64,000 bases of DNA from Myxococcales bacterium (GTDB lineage Bacteria; Lernaellota; Lernaellaia; Lernaellales; Lernaellaceae). A program made the position numbers and the translations under genes. Shown here piece after piece: positions 8,945-21,300 of this stretch. The notes under the pieces are model-generated. The model saw only the letters and a list, made by a program, of their open reading frames with translations. It was not told the DNA's origin and did no database searches. The stretch spans positions 62,001-126,000 of the forward strand of contig JAAYVF010000006.1 in NCBI GenBank assembly GCA_012517325.1, written 5' to 3'. Every line of letters begins with the position of its first letter. Position 1 is the first letter of the stretch.

Positions 8945-9292
8945 GTGAAAGGGAAAATGCAGGTTTTCGCGCGGATCATGTACCTGCCGTCGGATTCGTT
9001 GCGCGCCCGGCTCAACGGTCTCACGCCGGTCTGTAGTCACTGCGGTCAATGGCGCGACCAAAACGGCCATTGGCGCGACGTGACGATCTACGTACAGAAA
9101 GACGAAAACCCGCAATTCACCCACGGCATCTGCCCGGCGTGCCTGAAGAAGCATTTCCCCGAGGTCTACGCCGAAATGATGGCCGAGAAGCGCACGTCCG
9201 AAGCGGATGAACTGCGTCGAAAGATTGAGGAAGGTCAAACCAGGGAGGCCCGCGAAAGCGGTAAAAAACGCGGGCCTTCCGTTGAATTGTGA
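8945..9292 (+). CDS. Small zinc-binding protein related to PAS/response-regulator tail domains
   Basis: About 115 residues and not secreted. Two Cys pairs, VCSHCGQWRD and GICPACLKKHFPE, flank a segment with NGHWRDVTIYVQ. This C-S-x-C-x-x-x-R-D...G-x-W...H-G-I-C-P-x-C arrangement is well known as a short C-terminal tail on bacterial PAS-domain and receiver proteins. Here it stands alone, after a short N-terminal segment containing MYLPSDSLRARL and before a charged helical C-terminus. The start is uncertain: GTG 8945 has AGGGGAG 7 nt upstream and is preferred, while GTG 8939 and ATG 8957 are in frame. It lies within the exoprotein array, 20 bp after member 2 and 99 bp before the giant gene, so it may be co-expressed. 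A regulatory or redox/metal-sensing role is inference. Confidence 0.7.
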   Translation: MKGKMQVFARIMYLPSDSLRARLNGLTPVCSHCGQWRDQNGHWRDVTIYVQKDENPQFTHGICPACLKKHFPEVYAEMMAEKRTSEADELRRKIEEGQTREARESGKKRGPSVEL

Positions 9293-9391
9293 GCGGTGAC
9301 ATGCGGCAGGCAAACAACCAACGATTCGCTCCCACGCGAAGCCCCATGTCCCGGAATGTTTGGGCAATCTTTGCGGGAAGGATGAAGGAAG

Positions 9392-12300
9392 ATGAAGACC
9401 GTTAAAATGCTGGCCCTTCTGATGTTGGTGGCCGCCGTGGCCGGCGCCGCCGTCTCCGGCGCGCTGATCCTGGCGGAAAAGGGCGTGATTCACGTCGATT
9501 CGCTCGCGGTTTCGGCTCCCGGGCTGCAAAACTCGGTGGCGGCTACCCAACCGGCGAATCAAGCGACGGTCCGCAAGGTGCGGTTCATCGACCGTATCCG
9601 CGGCCTGCGCGACGTTTTCAAACCGGTCAAGGAAGACCCGCAAACTCCGCCACCCCTGGAGGCGGCGCTGGGCGACTGGGTCGAATATTCCTCCCTGCCG
9701 CTCGCCAGCATTCCCCACAAAGCTTATTACCCGACTGTCATCTATGACGCGGCGGGGTTCGGCACCGCCACGCCTCTTTACCGGATGTGGTACGACGCCG
9801 CATCGAGCTGCGAACTCTATTCTTCGACGGATGGAATCACCTGGACCCGCGTCGGCTCGCTTTCCGGGTTGTCCGGCAATCAGGCCCATACCACGGTCAA
9901 GTATTTCTCCTCCGGTTTCACCGGCGCCAACAGCGGCACCAATCCGTCGTCGGCGACGATGAAATATCGCATCTGGTATTGGCATGATCTCGCGTACGCG
10001 ATCACCGATATTTATTACGCGGAATCCGCCGACGGCTTGGTCTGGTACAACGATCAGCCTTTGCAGCAAGGCTCGGTAAAGGTGGTCGGTGAAAGCGGTG
10101 AATACAGTTCCGCTACCTGGAATCGCGGATCCTACGGATCGGTGGAAGTTCTTTACAATGCATCCGCGACCAATTCCGGCACCAATCCATACGATTATAC
10201 CTTCGCCATGTATTACGACGGATCGAACGGCGGCAAGGAAAGCATTGGTCTGGCCTATTCGGCCAACGGAATTTTATGGACGCCCTATGATTCCGACGCG
10301 GACGGTTACGCGGACCCGGTACTGGCTGGGGCCGGCTATCAATGGAACGGCACCTGGGATTGCCCGGCCGGCTGCGCCTGGGATTGCGGCTATGTGTCGC
10401 GACCGACGGTTTTCAAGACCGCGACCGGCTTCGAGATGTGGTACTCGGGCGGCATTACCACGATGAACTTGGGCATCGGCCATGCCGTTTCCCGAGACGG
10501 CTTGGTATGGACGCGTGATCCGCGTGGGGCCATCTTCACCGTAAGTGACGGCGTCGCCTGGCGTGACGACCGCACGTATGCTTCCTGGGTCGTCAATGTA
10601 AATGGCGCACTCAAGATGTGGTTCTCGGGGCGCGATTACGAATCGCCCAACGAGTACCGCCTCGGTTTGGCGACTCCCGCCAACTGGACTTTCTTTGTCG
10701 ATGGGTCGTGGTCGGGGAAAAGCGATGGCGAGGAAGTCGTCGCCGGCAGCGGCAAATATTACGGCTTCAACGCGTTTTCCAGCATTCAACGGGCGATCGA
10801 CGTCGCCGCCAATGGCACGACCATCCAGATCGCGGCCGGAACGTACACGGAATTCGTCAACGTTAACAAATCAGTCACCTTGATCGGCGCCGACCAGAAC
10901 GATCCCACCGCCGATCCAATGATCACCAATCAATCGTTGACGATTATTCAACCGCCCGCTACCGGCAGCGCGACGACCGATGCGGTTTTAAAAGTCGTTG
11001 CTTCGAATGCCACGATTTCACACCTGACGGTCACCGGCGATAACGGCGGGTTGCATGCCCGGTACGGGATTTACGTCGTCAACACGGGCGGACTGGGCCT
11101 GCATGACATAGTGGTACAGTACTGCACGGCCTACGGGTTTTCCAATGTTCCGTCCGGCGGCGATTACTACACCAGCGACTCGTCCAGCGGCAATACGCAG
11201 GGCGGGGGCATTTATGTCGAAGGCATATCGTCACCGTTACCGACGGCAATCACGCTGGACCGGAATATCGTCCACGACGTCTATTTTGGCATGTATCTCG
11301 ACACGAGCGACGGCACGATCAGCAACAACTACGTTTACAACAGCGAAGCGGCGATCAGCACTTGGGGTATCGGCACCGGATCGACTACCCGGTACCTGAT
11401 CGACAACACGATCGAAAACAGCGGTCGCGCGCTGTTGGTCAACGGAGTCAACAGCGGCAACCCGGTCGTCTTTTCCGGCAATAAAGCCACCAACGTCGTG
11501 CGCGGTCTCGAAGCGCGGTACTCGCGTCAGTTGATCACCATCGAAAACAATGAAATCCAGGCGACGACGACGGGTATGTTGTTGAAACCACAAGACATCG
11601 CCGATGGCTATCTGATTCGCAACAATACAATTACGGGCACCAACGCCGTCGGATCCATCGGGATCGACGCGTATGCCTACAATTCCATCTTCGGCACCGT
11701 GCTGACGGCGGTGGTCGAAAACAACGATCTGTCTGGTTTCGAAACGGGCATTCGCGCCTTTAAAGATCCTTCCTATATCGCAACCCGGACCATCGAATTG
11801 ACGATCGGCGGTGCGGCGGGAAAAACGAACGTCATTCGTGCGACGGGGGGCGACAACCACTCGCTGCTTCTCCAGAACTGCAACAACGCAATCACGGCAA
11901 CCTACAATGATTGGGGCGCCTATCCGGAATCCCGGATTCTCCATCAGGTCGATAACGGCGCGTTGGGACTCGTGACCTTCAATCCGTGGGCCGGCGGTTG
12001 TTACGTTGACGGAAATTGGTATGAGAACGGCGACGGAAACCCCGTGAATCCTTGCCAGGCCTGCAATTCGTCGCTGGACATTACCGTCTGGTCGAATGCG
12101 GCCGACGGTATCTCCTGCGAAGGCCTGCTGTTCTGCGCCGACGGCGAGACTTGCTCCGCCGGCGTTTGCGGCGGCGGCACGCCGATCGTCTGTTCGGATG
12201 GCGTGGATTGTACCGTCGATAGTTGCGACGAGGCGACGGATTCTTGCGAATCGACGCCGAACAACGCAGCTTGCAATGACGGCAATCCATGCACCGATGA

Positions 12301-15300
12301 TGTCTGCGACATCGAAAACGGCTGTATGCTCGTCATGAACACGGCTTCTTGCGATGACGGTATTTACTGCAACGGCACCGACACCTGCAGCGGCGGCTCC
12401 TGCCACAGTGCCGGCAATCCTTGCCCGGAAAACGGCAATGTATGTGACGGGATGACTTCCTGCGATGAAGCCGGGGACCAGTGCGTCACTTCGGCCGCGC
12501 CGACCTGCAACGACGGCCTTTACTGCAATGGCGTGGAAACCTGCGATCCGGCTTCCGGTTGCGTCGCCGGCACGCCGCCGGATTGCGCGATCGACGATCA
12601 CATTTCCTGCACCATCGACGCCTGCGACGAAGCGACGGATCAATGCGCGCACACGTACGATCCGGCGGTGAATCCTTGCGTGGTCTCCGCGGGCGGTAGC
12701 ATCCAGACGGCGATCAATATCGTCAATCCCGGCACGACCATCCAGGTCGCGGCGGGTACCTTTGCCGAAAGTCTGACCATCAACAAGAAAATCATTCTGG
12801 AAGGCGCGGGCAGCGGCGACGATCCGGCGACCGCCACGATCATCGACGCGCCGGGAACCGGGACCGCGGCGCAAAAGGGCGCTTTCATCCGCGCCAGCGG
12901 AACTTCGGCGAGCGATCGGCTGACGGTGAAGGATCTGCGGTTCACCGACTCCTACGCCGGCATCTATTTCGACACGTCGGTCAGCCACATCGCCATCGAT
13001 AACGTCGTGGCGACCGCCGGCGTCAACGGGCTCGAATTCGAGGCCGCCGGCGGCACCATCATCACCGTCACCGACCTGGCGGTCAGCGATTCGAGCTTCG
13101 ATCACAACATTGAAGCCAACTCAGGCATGGGCATTCGGGTTTCCAAGCGGGCCACGATCGACGGCCTGCAGATCACCAACTCCCACTTCGATTTCAACAA
13201 TCGCGGCTGGTACGCCCAGCGCACCACCACCGACGGCGTGACCGACATCACCAATGTGCTGGTGGAAGACTCCACTTTCGACAACAACGGCTACAAAGCG
13301 ATCAACCTCGAAAAGCTGAGCAACGCGACATTTAGTCGGATTTCCGTCGACAGCTCCGGCGCCTGCCCAATCTGGTACAACGCAACACAACCCTGCAATG
13401 AATTTGCGGCGGGCCTGGAACTGAACCTGAAATACGCGAATTACGCGAACATCACCGTTGAAAATTCGACCTTCAACGCATCCGGCATGATGAGTTCGAC
13501 GAGCGGCGCCGCGTTGGCCTTCAAGGCGCGCGACGACGGTAGTTACAGCGGCGCCAATGCCGCCACGCTGAGCAACGTCACCGTGCGCGGGAATTTCTTC
13601 AGCGGCAATCAAAATGCGCTCTTCCTCGGCGAACCCGGGAAAAACAACCTGACCCCCACGAACGTGGTCATCGAGCACAATTCCTTCACGGGCAGTCTGG
13701 CCAAGGAAATTCAGAACAATTGCCAGACGACGCCCAACGCCAGCGCGAACTGGTTCGGCGAAACCGACGGCGTCCTGGTCGCGGGTAAGCTGGCGGGTAC
13801 GCTCGATTACACGCCGTGGCTCGATACCGGCGACGACCAATCGACCGCCCCGGGCTTCCAGGCCGATCTGTCTGTTTTGCATGTCGACGATGCCGGTGCG
13901 CAACTACCGAGCACGCTCGGCCGGATCAGCGAAGCGGTCGACCTGGTGTACCCGGGCGGCTCGGTGAGTGTCGAGGCCGGAACCTATGCCGAAAGCGTGG
14001 CGATCGCGAAATCACTGACTTTGACCGCTCCCGCTGGCGCGGCCAATACGTTTCTTACCGGCGCTTTGAACTCGGCAAGCCATCATTTTTATATGATGAC
14101 GATCGACGCCGATGACGTCACCGTCGACGGTTTCGATATGAGCAACGCCGCTTTTACCGGAGGGTGGTATGCCTGGGCGATTTGGATCGGTTTGAATTCT
14201 GATTTGGATAACATCCCGACCAACGTCCGCGTCACCAATTGCGCGATCCATGATATCGGCACTTCGACTCGAGTTGATTCCACCAACGGCTATGGCCCCA
14301 CCTACGGGCTCAATATTACCTTCGGAAAGCACATCGAAATCGACCATAACGCGGTTTACAACATTGCCAGGCAAAATCAGGAAGCGATCGCGATCGGCGC
14401 GGAAGCGTGGGATGGGACGCTGGAACTGTGCGGCACGGACGAGGTCAATATTCATGACAATGTCCTGCATGATATCGCCGGCGCCAGTTCCTATGGCATT
14501 TTTGTGCATACCGATTGTGCCGATACCGCGGTCAGTAACAATACGCTCACACTCGCGCCCACCAATCCCGTTGTCGGCATCATGGTCAATGACCAATGGA
14601 CTCCCGGATCGGTGATCCTGGCCCACAATTCCGTATCCGGATCCCAATATGGTCTTCAGCTTTCGGCGATGCACCCGGTAACCTTGGTGGGGAACACCGT
14701 TACGGGCGCCAATGTCGGTATCCAGGTGAATTCCAACAACACCGTCGCGCCGACCATTCACGATGGCAATATTCTCGGGAATACCGCGTATGGCATTAAA
14801 AACCTGGCGAGCACGATGGTCGATGCCCGGAACAATTGGTGGGGCGATCCGAGCGGCCCCTATCATTCTCCTGACAACGTCACGGGAACGGGAAATCCAG
14901 TCACGGATCTGGTTGATTTCGGAAGCTATCTGAGTTCCGCCTATTCCTGCAGCCCCGATACCTGTCCGACGGGCACTTGCGAAATCGGCAGTTCCTGGTA
15001 TTTCGCCGGCGAAACCAATCCGATTAACAGTTGTTTATTCTGTGACCTTGCGGCTCCCACGGTTTGGACCCCCAAGGCGAATGGCGCTTTATGCACCGAC
15101 GACAACGCCTGCACCTCGAACGACACCTGCCAGGCGGGTGTCTGCGCGAGTGGGATACCATTGAATTGCGACGACAGCAATCAATGCACGACAGATACCT
15201 GCGTCGCGACTTCCGGTTGTGTCTTCACTCCGAAATCATGCCCGGGCGCGGAAACTTGCGATTGGGTGACCGGCGATTGCGAATCTTGCGCCGCCGGCGG

Positions 15301-18300
15301 CTGCGCGATTGACGGTGTCTGTTACCCCGACGGCACGACCAAGCCCGACAATATTTGCCTGGTGTGCAATGTGGCGGCCAATCCGAACGGTTGGACGAAT
15401 AACAACGGCGCCGTTTGCGCGGATGACGCTAACGAATGTACCGAGGACACGTGTAATGCGGGTTCCTGCACTCACCCGAATAAAACGCTCGGCACCGCCT
15501 GCGGCACCGACTTCGTCGATTGTACCGATGATGTCTGCAACGGTTCGGGCGCCTGCACGCACGCGGCTAAATCGCAAACGCCGCCCTGGACGGTTTGCAA
15601 CGTGACCCATGGCGGCAGTATCCAAAACGCCATAAATGCGACTCCGGCGGGCGGTACGGTTAATGTCGGCGCCGGAACCTATCCGGAAGCCTTGACCATC
15701 GCCAAAGCGCTTACTCTCCAAGGCGCCGGCATCGATCAATCAATAATCGATGACTCGGCAAACGCCGCTACGAAAACGGCCTTGGCCATTTCCGGCACGC
15801 TGACCGGCGATTTAACCGTCGATGGCTTCACCATGAAAATCACCTCCGCCTTCAACTGCGGCGATTACGTTTTCGGCATTACGGCCAAGGCGGATACGCA
15901 CACCATCTATCTGACCCATAATAAATTTTTGGGTTCCAACCGTTGCGATGCCGCGTTGTACGCTTACAACCGCAGTGCGAACATCGTTTTTCAATACAAC
16001 ACGGTCACGAACGTTGGCTTTCAACCGCTGCTGTATGAATTGTATACCGGCGCTACCGATACCAGTCATAATTCCTTCGAAATGGGGGCTTATGGCATCG
16101 GCGTCATTTACATGACCTACAACGGAGTGAACGTCAGCGCCAAGCAAACCTTTAACGACAACACCTTTGATCTCTACACTCCATCTCCGGTCAACACGAA
16201 CCCGTATGCCGGAGTGACTTTTATCGGCGGTTACTATTCCGTCGCGAATCGAACCGGCGGCTATTCGAGCATTGAGATCAAAAACAACAGTTTTCTCAAT
16301 GCGCCGACCAACGTCAACGGAATCCGCTTGCGCAACGATAACAATGGCGATGGCCGTTCGGCCGCGCTCTCGGGTATCGATATTGAAGACAATCTCTTCG
16401 AGGGAAGCACCGACCCATCGGTGGTCAATAATCACGGAATCTATTTAGCCGGTTACATGCACGACATTCTGATCAAGAACAATAAAATTTCCGGCATGAA
16501 CGATGCGGCGATCTATGGCATCCAGTCGCCTTATGGCACCACCGCCAATGTTCCGGGCGCGGCGATTGCCGCAAATCTCAATAACCTGGCCGACAACGCC
16601 TCGATCGTGACCTGGCCGGCCGCGACGACGGGCGCCGGGATGTTGGATCTCTCCGGCAACTGGCTTGGTTCCGATGATCCCACGATCGTTGCGTCTTTCT
16701 TCGATGTCGATCCGAATCTCGATTACACGCCGTGGCTCGATACCGGCGACGACCAATCGACTGACCCCGGTTTTCAGCCCGATCTGACCTATTTGCACGT
16801 CGGCGCCGCCGGCGCGCAGAGCGGTACGACCGGTCGCATCCAGGAGGCGATTGGTCTGGTGAGCGAAGGCGGCACCGTCGAGGCCCACGCGGGGTTGTAT
16901 GACGAACGGATTCTGATCAAGAAAGCCTTGACCTTGCTCGGCGCCACGCATGGCGTCCCCAAGAAAGGCTATCCGATCCCGACCGGCTATGCCTACGATC
17001 CGGCGGTCGAAACCATCCTCAATCCCAGTACGGACATCATGTGGCCGGTAATCGGCATCGGCGGGTATGCGGCGATCGGCAACGTCAGTGCGACGTTGTT
17101 TTCTTTCGGCGGCAAGGTGACGCTCGATGGCCTGGTGGTCGAAAGCCAGGTCGCAGGCACCGGCGGTACCTATCCGCAGTACCGCGACTTGATTCAGATC
17201 GCCCAACACACCTCGGCGACTTCCGGTTTGGAAATCACCAACTGCGTCCTGGGCCCCAACACCAACGCCGCGCAAAACGGCACCTATGGGCGCAGCGGAA
17301 TCTGCAACGCCGGCCCGACTTACGGCCACCTCAAGCTTCTGGTCAACAACAATAAAATATTCGACGCCAAGGGCGACGGTTGCGGCATCATGTTGGTCGG
17401 CCCGTACGGACCGACCTACCACGGCGGCACGGTGTACGCCGGTCACTACGCGGGTTCGATTATCGAAAACAACGAAATCACCGGCAATCACCGGTCGGGC
17501 ATCGAATTGGCCGGCGGCGTACAAGGCACCGTGGCCGATCCAATGATCATCCGCGACAATATGATCACGAATATCGGTTGGCGCGACGTCTCCGAAAACG
17601 GAATGCTCAAGTATGGCAACGGCCTCACTTGCCAGCGCGCCGGCAGCGACAAGCTCAACGCCGATGCCGCGGGCTGCAAGTACCTGCTCGTGGAAAACAA
17701 CGAAATCCGCGACAACGAAAAGAACGGCATCTACCTCGGCCCGATGAATGGTGAAATGACCTTCACGGGGAACTTGATCCAGAACAACGGCTCGGGCGCG
17801 GGCGGTTACCTGCGGTGGGACGGGGTGCGCCTCGACTTGACCGAGTTGTATTATTCGACGGCCAGCAACGGCGGCATCGGCGGGACGCCGGTCGGCTATC
17901 AAGGCGTAGCGTTCCCGGTCAATCTCGTGTTCCAGGGCAACAACATTCTGGATAACGACGCGACCCGGCCGACGCCCGCCAAATACGGCATTAAAGTTGT
18001 TCAGGTCGCGACGAATCCGGCCGGCGCGGTGGTCGCCACCGGCAACTGGTGGGGCGATTACACCGGGCCGTATCACGTTTCGACCAATACCGCCGGCCTC
18101 GGCAGTCCGGTTACCGATTACGTGCTGTTCGGCGTGGCGTCAAATCCGGGCGATCCGACCCAGGAGTGGAGCAAGGCGCCGAACGGCGGGCTGGAATGCC
18201 CCGGCTGCCTGATCGCCGGCGTCTGCTATCTCGTCAGCCAGACCGATCCGCTCAACGTCTGCCTGATCTGCGCAACGGCCGGAGCGCCGGCGTTCGCCCC

Positions 18301-21300
18301 GAACGACGGGGTTTCCTGCGATGACGGCACGGTTTGCGACGGCGCGGATGTCTGCAACGGCGGCACCTGCTCGTTACACGTCAATCCGCTCGATTGCGAT
18401 GACGGCAACCTTTGCACCGACGACTCCTGCGAGGCGACGGCCGGCTGCCAGCATGCCGACAACACCGATCCCTGCGACGACGGCGACGCCTGCACGGTCA
18501 ACGACACCTGCGACGGCGGCGCCTGCGCGAGTGGCACGGCGCGTAATTGCGACGACGGCCTCTATTGCAACGGTGCGGAAACCTGCGATCCGGCTGTCGG
18601 CTGCGTCGCGGCTTCGCCGATCAGTTGCGGTTACCTCGACGATCACATTTCCTGCACGATCGAGGAATGCGACGAAAACACCAACCAGTGCGTCACCCGT
18701 TACGACTCGAGCGTCAACCCCTGTGTCGTTACCGCGGGCGGCAAGATCCAAGATGCGATCAATATCGTCAATCCCGGCACGACGGTTCAAGTAGTCGCGG
18801 GAACGTTTGCCGAAAACCTGACGATTAATAAGTATCTCATTCTCGACGGCGCCGGCAGCGGCGCCGATCCGGGAGTCGATACGATCATCGATCCGTCAAG
18901 CGGCCACGGCATCACCATTGTTTCCGCCGGCAGCGGCGCGAGCGCGACCGATCGCACCGTCATCAAAGATTTACGGGTCACCGGCGCGGCGCAAGGCGTG
19001 CGTTTCGACTCGAACGCCACCATCAAATGGGTGACGCTCAATAACGTGGCGACCGTCGGCAACACCGAGCCGGGCATCAACCTTCGCGAAGTGTCGACTT
19101 ACGAGGATCTGTTGTTCGAGGATGTCGTTTCGACCGGCAATTCCGCCGGCGTTCAGATCCAGAGCACCGCGACGGTCCTGGACGGGCTCACCGTCGACGG
19201 CGCTACTCTCTCGAACAATACTATCGCCGGCTTCTTGGCGCTCGGCGGAACCCTGACGAACGTCGCGATTAAGAATGCAACCGTTCAAAACAATGCGTCG
19301 GGGGTGGGCACCGACGCCGATATCGTTCTGACGGGATTCAACGGCAATCTCGAAATTTCGGATACGGCCGTCACGAGCAACAACGCCGAATCGGCCATCC
19401 GTGTATCCGGTAACGGCACGCTGGCCCCGGCGGGCACCATGTCGTTCAAAAACATCACCATCACCGGCCTGCAAGCCATGGTCGGCACCTATCCGTCGGC
19501 AGCCCTGGTGTTGACGCGGTACACCGACATGGCGGCCGTGTCTTTCGAGAACGTCATTCTCGATTCCTCCGCACCGGCGGGCCTGTTCCTCGGCACTCTA
19601 TATCAGGCGACGACCCCGCCGGCGCTCGACCTCGACGGGGTGAGTTTCAGCGGCGCCTATCCGAAGTACATCCAGCTTGGGCGCCATGGCAATTCGACCA
19701 GTTACAGCAAAGCCAATGCGACGGTTGACGCCACCGGTGCCGTCTTTACCGGCGTCACCGATCCGTTCGCGATCGAAGACAAAATCGATCACCAATTGGA
19801 CGATGCGGAACTCGGCCTGGTCACCTGGGTCGCCGACAACCTATACGTCACTCCGACCAGCGGCAGCATTCAGCGCGGCATCAATGCGGCTGGTGCGACC
19901 GGTTGGACGGTCAACGTCGCTTCCGGAACCTTCACCGAACGGTTGAATGTAAGTAAAAGCGTCGAACTGCGCGGCGCACAGTACGGCAACGACCCGACGC
20001 CGGTCGGAGAGCGCGATAATCCGCTGGTGGAGTCGATTCTGACGGATGTTGGGATGAGCGTGGTCAATCCAAATGTGCTGGTGGAGATCCCGCTCGGCGT
20101 TTCCGGCGTGAAGATCGATGGGTTCACACTGAAAAGTATTCATACCAGTCCCTACGCCGACTCCTGCATTGTTCGGGCCTGGGATGACGATCTTTCGATC
20201 CTCAACAACATCTTCGATGGTTGGCTGGGAATTCTTTACAAAGGCCATCCCAATACCGTCGGAGTCGATTTCGCGCAAAATCGCATGACCATCAATAAAA
20301 ACGGCATCGTGGCGAATCAAGGCACCTTCAACAAGGTGACAATTGAAGGCAACACTTTCGCGCTCACCGGTTCCGGAGACGCAGCCGATGCGGCAGGCAT
20401 CAACTTGAGTACCTGCGATGCCTGCACGGTTCACGGCAACAAAGCCAATGGTTTTACCGGCAATAACGGTCTCGGCGGCAGCGGCAACACCAACCTGACC
20501 ATTACCGACAACGATTTTTCCGGCAATAAAACCGGAATAAATTTGTGGGGCACCACCAACCAGGTCACGATTCAAAACAACAAGCTTGACAACAACACAT
20601 CGCGCGGCATCGCCGTCAAGGGAAAGAACATCACGATCGTTGACAACCAGATAACTGGTTGCGGCGACGCTGGTGTGTACATCAGCGAGAATGTCGGCAC
20701 GACCGAAAACGTGGCCATTCACAATTCCAATATTTTCGGCAATGCCAATTACGGCGTGCAGGTCGATTTGACCAAAAGCTCGCCGGTCAGTGTTGACGCC
20801 ACCAGCAACTGGTGGGGCAACTACACTGGTCCGCGGCATCCGAGCAATCCGAACGGACTGGGCGACGCGGTAACCGATCGCGTGAACTATGGCACCGTGC
20901 TGGCAAAACCGGCCGGCACTCTGCCGTGTCCTGGCTGCGAAGTGGCCGGCGTCTGCTATCTCGTCAGCCAGACCGATCCGCTCAACGTCTGCCTGATCTG
21001 CGCGACGGCCGGCGCGACGGCGTTCGTCCCGAACGACGGGGTTTCCTGCGATGACGGCACGGTTTGCGACGGCGCGGATACATGCAGCGGCGGCACCTGC
21101 TCGTTGCACGTCAATCCGCTCGATTGCAACGACGGCAATCCCTGCACCGACGACGCTTGCGATATGGTTGCCGGCTGCGTGAATGTCGCCAACGCGGCGT
21201 CTTGCGATGACGGGGTCTGGTGCAACGGCGCCGACACCTGCGAAAACAAAACCTGCACGGTCCACGCCGGTGATCCGTGTCCCGAAAACAGCAATGTCTG

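Noticed and set aside
8459-9292. Longer version of the small zinc protein starting at 8459
   Set aside because: It would overlap array member 2 by 465 bp, and the extra residues are its out-of-frame shadow. Starts at 8939-8957 fit the ribosome binding site.
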